DNA of 64,000 nucleotides from Coptis chinensis (lineage: Eukaryota > Streptophyta > Magnoliopsida > Ranunculales > Ranunculaceae). The translations under genes and the position numbers were made by a program. How positions within the stretch are numbered: position 1 is the stretch's first letter; each line of letters starts with the position of its first letter. This document shows positions 11,540-22,223 of the stretch, piece by piece. Below the pieces are notes generated by a model that saw only the letters and a list, made by a program, of their open reading frames with translations, was not told where the DNA came from and ran no database searches. Where the stretch lies: NCBI GenBank assembly GCA_015680905.1, contig CM027378.1, positions 2,108,001-2,172,000 of the forward strand, in the 5' to 3' direction.

Positions 11540-11959
11540 TGGTATAACCCACACAAAAGCATTAACTATTACGGTGCATTGCAACAACCATAAGGTACCA
11601 TTTGTACTGATTGACAATGGATCCGGTTTGAATATCTGTCCAGTCAATTCTCTTCACGAAAAGCCATTGGAATCATGCCTGAAGACTTCACTTTCACTAA
11701 GGATACAGCAAGAGCAGTTCATGGGTTTGATAATCAGAGAAGAGAAGTCCTTGGAGAGTTTACAACCGACGTCCAAATAGGTCCAGTCACGTTCAAAGTC
11801 ACATTCTTGGCTATGGACATCGAGGCTAATTACAATTTCCTTTTGGGCAGACCATGGTTACACCAGGCCGGCGCAATTCCCTCTACACTTCACAGAAAGC
11901 TTAAGTTCTTATGGCAAGGGAAGATTATCTGCATTACTAGTGATTCAGATGTAAGGTAA
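11540..11959 (+). pseudogene. Aspartic protease, Tat type (frameshifted)
   Basis: Two overlapping frames read the retropepsin. First part (11574 on): VPFVLIDNGSGLNICP, with D-N-G-S where most retropepsins have D-T/S-G-A/S. A frameshift near 11680 then gives ARAVHGFDNQRREVLGEF, VTFLAMDIEANYNFLLGRP and W-L-H-Q-A-G-A-I-P-S, the flap and ILGRPW region of Tat proteases. The enzyme would cut the polyprotein. Broken by the frameshift. Confidence 0.75.
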
Positions 11960-11964
11960 TACCA

Positions 11965-12843
11965 ATGATTGAAGGAAAGTGTAACTACACTGAGGAACCA
12001 TTAGGGATTGTGGAGTTTAGAGCACCCGACAAGGAGAAGCTCCCTACCCCGTTTTGCAATGGAAATCCCAAGACGACTCAGTTGTTCCGTGAGCAGAACT
12101 ATTTTCTAGGACTTGGATTAGGAAAAAACCAAAACGGCACTTTAGAACCGCTGCAGATTCCTAGTCAAGATGATCGAAAAGGACTAGGCTATACTGAGGA
12201 GGTTGTGGAAGGACTGGCAGAATTGTTTATCGATTCTAACGCCACGGTGAATTATCTCAGATTGGCTCTACCTGATCTAGGGGCAGAGATTGAGGCTATT
12301 ATTGATTCCAATATATTTTGGGGCGAAGACGACGACCCAGATCCAAACTCAGAAGTCACTATTTCAGAGCCATATGTTAATTCCTATTCAGGATATCGCC
12401 AACTTAGGTTGGATCATGAGGCTAGACAGTTTAATTGGATAAATGAGGTTGGATCGACATCCTCCTCTTCAGGTATGGACTATACTCCATCTTTTACTTT
12501 GGCCAGTTTCCCCGGGTTAGATGCTGACCCAGGAGACGAGACTGTCACTCCTTATCATGTCCAGTGGGACCCTCAGACCATACTTGATTTGGATGATTTG
12601 TTGAATATGGAATCTATTGTTGACCTAGTTCCAATGTATGTTGAGAACATGCCACTTTCTGACTCCCAAACGCAATATGAGATTTGGGAAAGGTTTTTAG
12701 AGACCTTAGATTCTGATGAGGATCCATTCATTGATGGAGACTATGATGATTGGGGAACGCAAGTCATTATTGATCCAATCCTCAGCCATCATATTGCTCC
12801 GGTTAAGCCATCGGATGAGTCCGATAGGGCTCAAAGGCCGTGA
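11965..12843 (+). CDS. Tat-type pol N-terminal spacer with glycine-rich motif
   Basis: An intact 292-codon stretch directly after the protease. Near residues 48-80 it has FLGLGLGKNQNG, then DDRKGLGYTEE, a G-patch-like glycine pattern usual between protease and reverse transcriptase in Tat elements. The rest is acidic, ending before a TGA at 12841. It probably is part of a longer polyprotein broken by indels, not a separate gene; the ATG at 11965 is only the first methionine in frame. Confidence 0.55.
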   Translation: MIEGKCNYTEEPLGIVEFRAPDKEKLPTPFCNGNPKTTQLFREQNYFLGLGLGKNQNGTLEPLQIPSQDDRKGLGYTEEVVEGLAELFIDSNATVNYLRLALPDLGAEIEAIIDSNIFWGEDDDPDPNSEVTISEPYVNSYSGYRQLRLDHEARQFNWINEVGSTSSSSGMDYTPSFTLASFPGLDADPGDETVTPYHVQWDPQTILDLDDLLNMESIVDLVPMYVENMPLSDSQTQYEIWERFLETLDSDEDPFIDGDYDDWGTQVIIDPILSHHIAPVKPSDESDRAQRP

Positions 12844-12879
12844 AACCTTTTTCTAACCCTTTTTGTATATAGTAATATT

Positions 12880-13015
12880 TCAAAAAATCCAAAAAAATCA
12901 AATATTTCAAAAAATCCAAAAAAATCAAATATTTCAAAAATCTAAAAAAATCCAGATATTTCAAAAAACAAAAAAATTAAAAAATTTCAAAAATACAAAA
13001 AATCAAAAAAGTTTG
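12880..13015 (+). repeat. A-rich short tandem repeat
   Basis: Imperfect repeats of about 27 bp built from AATATTTCAAAAAATCC and variants. Slippage-like and non-coding, although a lysine-rich frame runs through it by chance. Confidence 0.7.
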
Positions 13016-13084
13016 CAAAATCCCACAGAATATAATTTACCCACTTGCCTTAGTGCAAGATGATTGAATGACTTGTGTAGATTA

Positions 13085-13985
13085 TTATGATCCCCTCCCC
13101 CCGATGATGAAGAAGGAATGGACAATGAAGCTGCTGAGTCCATTTTTTCTCATGAGCAGTCTGAGGATTGACAGACGATAGTCATTGTGAAGACAAAGAT
13201 CATCAACCTTGTCACCACAGATGAACCACGTTATGTGCAGATTGGTATAACCTTGATCCCCTCTGAGCGTTGAAGCCTGATCAAATTATTGAAGGAATCC
13301 ATAGAAGTGTTGATCATACCTATGACAATCTATTGTCTTAAGGTGGTAGATGATTTTCATTGTTCGAAGATGAGAGAATCACTCACCGAGAAGAAGAAAT
13401 TGAGGAGGAAGAAAGTTCAGCGGTTATGTTTGAGAAGATTTTTCAAATGTCTAAGATCACCAACATCAACATCAGCATTCAGCATTATGCATTTACCCTT
13501 GTGGAGAGGGCAAAGCTCCACAACATCATTTGATCAACTACCCTACTGAAGAAGGGGAATGTTCTGCATTCCATCAATCAACGGCTACTTAGCCAATCAA
13601 CCAACCAGCTACCCTACCGTGGAGAGGGCAAACTCCATATTGCATCATTAGCGTCCATTTGCATCCATTGAAGACATGAGAGCTATCTATCAAAGAAGTC
13701 AGCTGACTCGAATCTGATTACATCAACAAGCGGAATGCTAAGAGGAGTTCATCTACGATCAAAATTTTTGAGAGCCGAGATATATGAAGGAGGGCATTGA
13801 TGTTCTACAGGGACTTAGATACCAATGGAGACAGATTGTTGAAGTAAAGCTGAGCAAGCGAATCCAGACTAGAGTGGAATCAATGAACCAGAAAGTTCGA
13901 ACCTAACAGTGAATGTCCATTCACTATGAAGATTCTACATGGAAAATCCTACCAATGCCGACCAATTAAAGAGGTACTACTTTTT
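13085..13985 (+). pseudogene. pol remnant with the catalytic core deleted
   Basis: At 13190-13290 a frame reads TKIINLVTTDEPRYVQIG, then TLIPSER, stop, SLIKLLKE, matching the segment just before reverse transcriptase in Tat pol. At 13940-13985 the frame MENPTNADQLKRYYF matches the extreme C-terminus of Tat integrase polyproteins (N-A/I-D-x-L-K-R-Y-Y). Between them about 650 bp with no RT, RNase H or integrase motif remain, where some 4 kb would be expected. The element therefore lost its enzymes by internal deletion. Confidence 0.65.
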
Positions 13986-14622
13986 ACCCAACTTTGTTTA
14001 TTTTAAGACGAAGAGTATAGTGGAAATCGTAGAGAAACGATGGAACAGGCCATCTTTGATCGTTTTTATTTTAGCCTCATAAGCCCACCTAATGTCATAT
14101 GCTACCATTAGAAGCCCATTTGAGCCTTAGCCTATTCTTTTATTTCCCACAATACAAGCCCATATCCTTTAGGAAGCCTAATAAATCTTTAGCCTACCCA
14201 TAGATCACCCATACCTATTTTTATAGACCTTGTCATATTCCCGGGGCATCATTCCATCCATCCATCTTTGATCACGAAACAATTATCCCCATGTTATTTA
14301 TCCCAAGGAGTTGTTGAAAAAAATCCTAATGCAAGGGTAAAACCGTCATAGCTCCAAATGCTATGCTTAGAGTTGCACAAAATGATCGATACTGTTCCAA
14401 AATGGAAAACCTAAACAAGGGGCAGCGTCATTTAAGATTTGGGATCCTTATCATCATCTCACCACTATCATTCCAATTACTCCCCCCTTTATATGACAAG
14501 TTCTACTCCAAAAATAATTTTTTGATCCTATCCCTTCTTTCTGAACCCATCACCTAAGCTTACATTATAGTCCTATGAAAGTCCACTCTTGATCTCTAAG
14601 TCCACTATATCTCCTAGTTGAG

Positions 14623-14656
<34 letters not shown>

Positions 14657-15809
14657 AAAGCATTGGAGGATTCACTACTAGTGATTGCAATGTATGAGGA
14701 AGTTGTCTCCAGAAGATTGGTCCTATGCTTTATGCTCTATCTGTTTTGGAAGAAAGTTTTTGGGTGTCGTTCAGTACGTTGTGAAGGTCAAGCAATCAAA
14801 GGGACAAGAATATCATCTACTTCATAGGTGCCAAGTTTGATCGTACTTCTATCCTATGGTCGTCTTCATGCTCATCTTCTTGTCGGTAATTCATTCCCCC
14901 ACCTTCATTTGTTATTCAATCATTTGTGGTATTTCTTGTTCTATGGATAAAAAACTGTTTTGTTTTCCATTGTTTTCAAAATGAATTTTAGAAAAAAAAA
15001 AAAAAAAAAAATGATTTGTTTTCAAAAACTTGGTTTACTTTGGATGGCTTATGATGAAAAATCTAGGATTTCGAGCATGTAGAAAATTTTGAAGCCAATA
15101 TTCCTAACTAAACCATGTACTTGTTTTACTAACATAGCATGCATACACCACAATCTTTCTAACTATTCACGCTAACATAGTTGCATTGTTTTCATGCATA
15201 TCATGTATATTTCACTCCATTGTAATATGTGCAGTGAGAAATAAATTGTCTAACCTTTGCCGAGGAAGTGTCTCCAAGATTTATAATTGCTAAATGCCAA
15301 GAACACGTGAGAGCAAGGCTGCCATTGGTCAATAAGATAAGTGAGATTCCATTATAGATTGCCCCAAAGAATCACTGTTAGTTCGAAAAGAAAAAGAAAA
15401 AAATGCGTTACCATAGCATGGCGTGGTTTGTACTGTGTGGCGTGCCATCGCTTCTTCTCTCCTGGACATCTAAGGTACGGCTCTCCCATTCTTCACTGGA
15501 CGGTGGCAAGGGTATGTTTATTCCTCCTTTGGTCCTGTTTATAATCTTTATATAGGTTTGGTTGGACCGTCCAATTAGAAAGTACACGTGACTATGTTTG
15601 TTTAAGAAGTCGGTGGATTTTGTTTCCAAAAGAAAACTGTTCGTTTGGGTTTCAGAAACAAATGATTTGATTTTGAGAAAAGACAAAACTATTTGACTCT
15701 TCAAAGATTCCTTCCTTTTAAACCAACAACTGTTTCCCAAAAGAATGATTCGGTGCAAGCACCAGAATTGGAAGTCGGTGCCCCTTACCTTTTTTATCAT
15801 TCGGTCCTG

Positions 15810-15952
15810 TTCAACCAGTTTTGGACCGGTTTGATCCAGTTGGCCCAGGTTGACCCGGTTGGTCTAGACTGACCCGGGTTTGAACTGTTTGACCCGGTTT
15901 TCACCAATTGACCCGGTTTTGACCAGTTTTGACAGTTGACCAAGTTTGACCA
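15810..15952 (+). repeat. TTGACCCGGTT imperfect tandem repeat
   Basis: Roughly ten imperfect copies of an 11-15 bp unit with core TTGACCCGGTTT. Non-coding. Such repeats are common in 3' regions of Tat elements. Confidence 0.7.
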
Positions 15953-16601
15953 AAAAAAAAAAAAAAAAAATCCAAAAACTTTTCAAAAATAAAAAAATGA
16001 TGAATATTAGTACCATGGGGTTCTTACCCTCCAGTATGAGAAAATATTCATCAAGTTTTGTTTTTCACCGCACTATTGGTAACCACTTGATCATTAATAT
16101 CATTTCGGTAATTCCATTTGTGCAACATTAAAATTGTTCGCGAGAACAATGTCGGTTTTAACGACAAGTTTTCACGGATGGATCAGCCTGAACTCATAGT
16201 GACAGTCTTTTCCAACCCAAGTATACTTGAACGTAATTGATTGATTGATTGATTGAACTTGAATATCATCATCCCCAGCATCCATCTTTCATCTCCAGCA
16301 CATCTCTTGTCTTCCCCAGCAGTGTTTGTCTGTGTCTTCGTCCATCTTCTTTAGAATCTTCCATCTCCAGTGGATCTTCTTGTTCTCCCCGGTGAGTCTT
16401 TCGTCAGTATTTGGTTATCACCATTATATGAGAATATTTAATCTAAGTCAAAATCATGAATGAATTGATCTATCCATTTAATTTCACCAGTTTTCTAAAA
16501 TGAATTTGAAAAATATCAGATTTCAAAAAAAAAAATTTGTCCCTTGATTTCAAAAAAGTTGTTCATCATTTTCAGAAAATATTTTTCAATCAACCAATAT
16601 C

Positions 16602-16750
16602 ATGTTACGCGGTGTAAGTCCGTCCGATGCTTCCGCTAGCATTGATATTTTGTCTTGTGGTATAAGTCCGTCCGATGCTTCCACATATAATCCAGTCACC
16701 ATGTTGCGTGGTATAAGTCCGTTCGATGCATCCACCAACATACAATCAGT
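16602..16750 (+). repeat. Three copies of a 50-bp tandem repeat
   Basis: Units begin near 16602, 16655 and 16701, each with GGTATAAGTCCGTCCGATGC then TTCC or CATCC. The units diverge outside the core. Confidence 0.8.
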
Positions 16751-16931
16751 TTTAAGCCCTCACAAACAACTTGAAAAAAAATCAAGGATTTCAAATATCC
16801 AGGGAAATGCCCTCTTTCAAAAATATTTTTCAAATGAATTTTCAAAAATTGCATGAGATCTTTTGGCTGGAGCTTGGCAAAAATGGTTTGTCTCCATGGC
16901 TTTGCCGTTCAGTTGCAAGCAACCTCCGCCA

Positions 16932-16943
16932 AAGAGGGGCAAC
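16932..16943 (+). promoter_or_regulatory. Polypurine tract of the Tat-type element
   Basis: AAAGAGGGGCAAC immediately before TGTAGACACC, the usual Tat-type plus-strand primer tract. Confidence 0.8.
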
Positions 16944-18608
16944 TGTAGACACCCCATTTTTGCACTCCAGGCATAATTCATTCACGATTTTGCCTTGAAT
17001 TAAATTTGATCATATAAGGTGATTTACTTTCTAGAGTCTTCTTTTCTATATCAAACTTCTTTCTTTTCATCTTCTTTTAGCGTCTTTAGACTCTCCTCAT
17101 CATGTTCTAGCTATGGCTGAAGTTTCGTTGCTTTCAGAGTTTTGAGTTGAAAATGACCAAAATGCCCCCGTAACCCTTTGGAGCCCAAATCTCGTTTTTT
17201 CCACTCTTTCTTTGGATGAGATTATTTCATATTTGAATTCCCCTTGAAAAATCCTTCGAAATGAGTACAAGCTTGCCTAGGTTCCTTTTGGATTTCGAAA
17301 CCCTAATCTTTGCCTCTATCCCGCTTTATTAGTATATGACCGTTGAGTGCAACGTTTTTTGGAGTAAGATTTCGACCCAAGGATATTTTTAAGAGTTCAT
17401 GGACCTTCCTAATGGATTAATTAACAATTTTTGTGAAGAAGAGTTTGCCTAATTTTGACCTGGTCAAAGGGAATTTGCAGTGTTCATAAAATGGTCAAGA
17501 TGGGCCTTTTTGGTTGGATTTGGACATATGCACATGGGCTGTGGATCCAGCTCGAGTTGGACCTTTTCATTAGGTTTTCTAGCCCATTTTCAAGCCTCTA
17601 AAAACCTAGAGAACCTTCCTTAATTGTTTGATTTGATTTGATTCCTAAAATCAAGAATATTCTAGAGAATATGCCATTTTGGAGCCAAGTTTGGAAACCC
17701 TGGATTATGGGCTCATTAAGGACGTGTAGGGCTTGATTTTTTGCCCTAATCCATCTGAAATATCCAAAGATCAAGGGCCAAGATCGCACCCCTTATCCCA
17801 CCTCTTGAATCAAGGGCCAGATTTAGGAGGTGCAACTAGAAAGAGATCAAGCCATTGGATTTTTCTTCATCAATACTCAGCCATTGGATCAAACTCATTA
17901 CCATATTGAAATCCATCCCAAAAAGCTATAAATATGGGTCTCATTCACCCATAAAAAGAGAATCTAGAGCAAGCTAGAGCTAGGAATTCGGAGTTAATAA
18001 TCTGGACCTAGTTATTCAGAGCTAATAGCCTTCTTTTCTTTAGTGTTCTTCATTTTTTCTTCTAATTCTTCATTTTATCCTTCTTTTCTTCTTGTCGATC
18101 TTGAGTAGAAACTTCTTTTCACCAAAAGTTGTTTTTTTCCTCAAATCACCTGTTTCAATCCAAAAATCACAATTGTCAATGCAAGATCAAGTTTATCATC
18201 AATCAATCAATCAATCTACAATCAAGTATGAGGCAATATTCCAAATCAGGTGACATCTTTCCTTTTCCTTTTATTTCCTTTAGCATTGCATATTAGGTTA
18301 TCTTTTTTTAGTTTTATTATAGCATATAGTTATTAGTTTTTAATCCAACTTGGTAGATTAATTTTTCAAGCTTTCTTCATTTGCCTATCTTAAACACGTT
18401 ACACCTCAATAGAAGTAAGGCTGGTTTTTACCAGGCGATTGTGGGTGCCTAACACCTTCCCACATCGTACCTTGACTCCCGAACCAAATAATCATCTAGT
18501 TTCGAGGGCTAGTCCTTCACATAGGTTTTACTCAACTTTTCCTTAATAAAGTTAGTGGCGACTCTAAAATCAATTGCATAGACCTAGGTACACATTTTTG
18601 TGCGTACA
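16944..18608 (+). repeat. 3' LTR of the Tat-type element
   Basis: Direct repeat of 7142-8811. Followed by CATAG (18609-18613), the second copy of the target duplication. Confidence 0.92.
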
Positions 18609-18613
18609 CATAG

Positions 18614-19383
18614 TAACCTAGGAAGTCTCGGGAATCTGACTTTAAAAGACCCACTGCTAAAAACAAATTTTCTAAGCTTCGTTGTAAAAATTTGTTTGGG
18701 GGTGGGGTGTTCGTGTTTCCATACTAAATATTTATGTCTCATTAGAGTTGCTTAGGCCGTTTTATTGTATTACGATTCGGGTTGACATAATCCATGAATT
18801 TAGAGTTCAATTGTTCGCATAACGTAAGTCATGCACGCACTTCGAGGCATTTTCCACTATCTTATATGTCATCCACGGTCGGAATAGAGTGTTTTATGGA
18901 TCATTGGATTGGAAATTCTCTCCTGATCATTTCCATATCTCGTTCGCAAAAATCGGACCGGTAACGAAGAGGCAATTTTGATTTGAAGTTTCGCGAAAAA
19001 TCGAAAAAAAATCACAAATTTCGATTTTGGGCTTGGGCCCAACCCGCGCCCACCGACAGTGCGACCGCGCCCTTACCTTAACCAACAGTCGATCTTCTTC
19101 TCCATCCGCCATTAACGCCAAGCTCCAAAAACCTAAAAAAACAAAATGAAAATAAAAAGAAAACGAGAATTAACCCACGCCCAAAATCAAATCCCAACCC
19201 AAATCGACTCCAAACACCACCGACCACCACTCCCACCAATTTACATCACTAAAAACCACCGAAAATTCAAAATTTTGGTGCTGCTGTGCCACCACTCCAC
19301 CACCACCACGGTTTGCTTCAACCGGTCTATTAAAATTCAACCACCACATCACATTTAAACCCCCACTACATTCCAAACTTCCA
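18614..19383 (+). other. Element a resumes: non-coding with purine tract
   Basis: Starts in mid-motif (GGAATCTGACTTTAAAAGAC at 18631-18650), as in element b at 31271. A purine run TTTGTTTGGGGGTGGGGTG at 18689-18707 resembles a polypurine tract. GC-rich words CCCGCGCCC and GCGACCGCGCCC occur at 19030-19075. Confidence 0.5.
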
Positions 19384-20527
19384 ATGGCTCAACAACGCCG
19401 AATTTTGCCGGAGCAAGCTTTTACCGCCGACCACTTCGTGCCGTTTTACGGTGACGAGATGATCAGTCGAGACTGGAATAGCTTGTGGTACTCGACTGAA
19501 GCCTATTACCACGAGGACTTAGTCTGACGGTTCTATGATACGAGGGAGTTGGAAGGGACTAGGATTTTTGTTGTTGTAGCGAAGAGGCGGAAGGAAGTGA
19601 CGACTAGGTTGTTATCGAGATTCTAGGCATTCCGCCTAGAATCCATCCGATGTCACCCTGCAGGAGTCCCAAAGATAATGGGGTAGAGCCATTGATGCAC
19701 GAGACAGTTATTGGAGGGACTACAATGCAAGATCGCATTGTGTTCGACAAAGCTTGCCTTTTAGGACCAACCACCGCTACTGGTGAGTGGATTGGTCTAA
19801 CGCCCGTGGAAGGGGAAGGTCACGATATCAGCCTGAATCTGCCTCCATATCTTATGGATACTCCGTGAGCGGAAGTATGACTTCTGCATCTTAGAGTTTT
19901 TACCGAAAGCATGATTAGGGGAGTAGGGAGGTCCGTTGCCCTCCCCGTGTTGATAACAAAGATCATGCTCAAGTTGAGAGTAGCTCAGCGACCGATCGGA
20001 CATACATCACTCTCCACCGTAACCCTCGTGATCTATAAGGAGTGTGTCCAACGGGTTTGGAGATTGGGCTGAGGATAGGGAAGAAGAAGAAGAGGATGGA
20101 GGAGCCGAGAATGCCGAGGAGGTCGGGGACATCGGGATACCTCCGGGGATGAGGAGGACTTGACCTGTTTTGACGCTGATGCCTTGGAGAGGTGCTAGGC
20201 GATCAGAATGCATGGCTGTGATCCATCGAGGCATCGTTAAACTTAACACTATCTGTGAAGACCTCCGGACTCGACAGCAACGATGCATCACAACTTCTAG
20301 CTCCCATCGGCCGAGAGGACGGTGAGGTGGGAACAGATGAGCCGAGCTAGCTAGAAGCTTCGACCACCGATTCCGGGGCGAGATGTTGACCGCGATTCCC
20401 ACCTCACGGGGACTCTCCTTCGAGGACACACCATCCAGCACGAAAGTCGCCGCCGGCGATCTAATGGTGCTCGGCTCTTCAGAGCTCGGAGCGATCTCGA
20501 GCATGTTCCCTCCGCCACCGCCCGAGT
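19384..20527 (+). pseudogene. ORF-Y, degenerate, family not recognised
   Basis: ATG 19384 opens MAQQRRILPEQAFTADHF, ending at a TGA near 19527. Further pieces follow: ELEGTRIFVVVAKRRKEVTT (19545-19610), the open frame 19650-19868, and near 20190-20280 MAVIHRGIVKLNTICEDLRT. Indels and stops separate them. The order and the acidic middle (20080-20130) suggest one former protein of about 370 residues. The middle piece has the general look of the Athila-linked putative plant transposon protein domain, but this is weak. Element c lacks ORF-Y altogether. Confidence 0.4.
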
Positions 20528-21309
20528 AGCTGGGATAGTATAGTTTGATGTTTTATGTTTTATTTGTAATTTCATTATTGTTATTTATTTTAATGCAAGT
20601 TTATTTCCGTAATTTGAATTTTGTAGTGTAATGTACTCCGAACAAAAATTTTAATATAAGGAGTTATTTTCAGTATGCGTGGTTGTTTAATATTGACCCC
20701 ACCTTCCCAACTTGTTTGGGGGTGATTTTATCTATTCCAGCATGATTTTTATATAACTCTCGTGTTAGAATTTATTATGAGTCAAGGTGAAAATATGGTC
20801 TGTTTAGGCATATATATGAATAAGTATCATGGTAGGATGAAATCTAGATTAAATAGGTACATTCTATCATAAAATCAACCTAAAAGATAATGGTTTGAAT
20901 TAGAATCAAGGAAATGAGTTGTTTCCGTTTTGGTTTGGAAATTTTAGAATTTCCTGAACCGCCGTAATTAGTTTTGGCAACTTCCCGATCCATTTTAGCA
21001 ACTTTAAACCTATATAAACTTGATACAATCTATCCTCACAACTCACACTACACCTAAACTCCATCACTCACCTTTCACTCCCGCGATTCCCTCGTTTCGC
21101 TCATTTTCTCGAAGTTTCTCGAACTCCGAAGCGCTTCAAGGCTTCTGAGAGAGCGACTTTCGCCGCTCAGATATTTTTCTGAAGTTTTGTCGAGCGCTTG
21201 CGCTTCTATCGAGCGCACTTTCGCGCCCGACTTCGTGGGACCAGAAAATTTCCAGTTTTTTTGCGTAGTATCCGGATCATTCGCAGCTATTCCAAAGCGT
21301 AATTTTGAG
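20528..21309 (+). other. Spacer with purine tract and ORF-X leader
   Basis: AT-rich DNA containing a purine run TTGTTTGGGGGTG at 20711-20723, then a possible promoter (TATATAAAC at 21011) and a leader with GC-rich words (AGCGCTTGCGC, GAGCGCAC, CGCGCCC) at 21130-21235. The leader corresponds to 1-298. Confidence 0.5.
21011..21019 (+). promoter_or_regulatory. Possible internal TATA box for ORF-X
   Basis: TATATAAAC about 300 bp upstream of the ORF-X start, followed by a C/A-rich leader (ACTCACACTACACC) as in many plant 5' UTRs. An internal promoter is inferred; expression through splicing from the LTR is the alternative. Confidence 0.35.
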
Positions 21310-22223
21310 ATGACATCTCCAACATTGATACCGAATAGTCTTTCAAGATTTGTTCCAAAGCACTACTTATGGTGCTTGGTTTCGCTGTTTATCATCACAT
21401 TCGCTGGCCGGGAGCCGCTTATGGTAAGACCGGATGCACTTTATTCTCCAACACTAGCATCTTATTTTTACGATAACTGCATTTTCTTTGAAAGACCAGA
21501 TGGAGAACAAGTGTTCTCCATCAACATTGATAATGAACCAATGGAAATTACCAAGTTCTTGCTAGCATTTGTTCTTGGACTTGCTATGCCCGCTGAAATA
21601 CAAGACCCATGGTGCTATTGGGTCGATAATATGTATGTCTATACTTACGAGTTTTTGCATGAGTCGTATGGCGCGGGCATTTTCCGTATTGAGGACCAAG
21701 GGGGAATAACGTCGCTTTGGTAGCCCTGGCCCATGAACATAGGAACTGTTATGTTTTGGATCATGCTAAACATTTTAGGGGAATGGCGTTTTTCTTACGT
21801 GAATGATGCCACTTGCGGCGTCTTCCTTTTTAGCCACGGGACGATGTGTCATGACCTTCCCGAACCTTGATGTCTAGTTTAGCTCGATCCCATAGCATGA
21901 GGCATAAGTACCTTCAGATGCCCGCTCTAGTTTCTCGATTATGCTATGTTTTCTTTCCTGTTTTTGTACACGCTTCACGGATTGGATTACGGCCGACAAT
22001 CGCATTTTACCCACCAATAGTATTATTCGATCTTTCCGTCGTAATGACTTGGCAAGGGTGGAGGATACAACCTCATCTGGTTGCACCCTACACCCCGTCA
22101 GACCAAGTGGCTCTTAATAGGTTAGCAATAATAGATGATAAATGGCGGGAAGCCTGGCAAATTATCATGGCATGGCAGGACGCGAAGGAACCTCACTTCT
22201 TTATGGAAGAAGAGGATGAGTAA
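21310..22223 (+). pseudogene. ORF-X, best-preserved copy (element a)
   Basis: Starts ATGACATCTCC at 21310. The first open piece (to 21723) encodes about 137 residues with HYLWCLVSLFIITFAG, a hydrophobic segment near residues 18-35, then PDALYSPTLASYFYDN and DPWCYWVDNMYVYTYEF. A break at 21723 is followed by an ILGEWRF segment and by the open frame 21867-22223, with MTWQGWRIQPHLVAPY, VALNRLAIIDDKW and an acidic C-terminus. About 300 residues in full. Recurs in H1 and element c but not in element b. I do not recognise the family; an env-like membrane protein is possible but unproven. Confidence 0.6.

Larger units (their letters stand above)
13986..16931 (+). other. Long 3' non-coding region of the Tat-type element
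   Basis: About 2.9 kb without a convincing ORF, between pol and the polypurine tract, as is normal in Ogre/Tat elements. It contains A-runs at 14622-14653, 14992-15011 and 15951-15970, a pyrimidine-rich stretch at 16260-16400 with repeated CTCCAG/CCCCAGC words, and two tandem repeats listed separately. Confidence 0.6.
7142..18608 (+). mobile_element. Tat/Ogre-type Ty3-gypsy element, pol-deleted
   Basis: An 11.47-kb element with LTRs of 1670 and 1665 bp, both TGTAGACACC to GTGCGTACA, and a perfect target duplication CATAG at 7137-7141 and 18609-18613. Order: LTR, primer site, gag, protease, pol N-terminal spacer, pol remnant, 3-kb non-coding region, polypurine tract, LTR. Gag and protease sequences point to the Tat lineage (Ogre, Retand). 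Reverse transcriptase, RNase H and integrase are missing between about 13300 and 13930. It is inserted in element a. Confidence 0.88.

Noticed and set aside
12860..13063. A lysine/isoleucine-rich ORF
   Set aside because: It is produced by an AATCCAAAAA-type tandem repeat, not by coding constraint.
16602..16750. CRISPR-like spacing of repeats
   Set aside because: Only three imperfect units, in a plant retrotransposon; no relation to CRISPR.
20007..20504. Long minus-strand ORF opposite ORF-Y
   Set aside because: It is serine/proline/arginine-rich antisense of the acidic plus-strand ORF-Y; no domain, and the plus strand reads the recognisable pieces.
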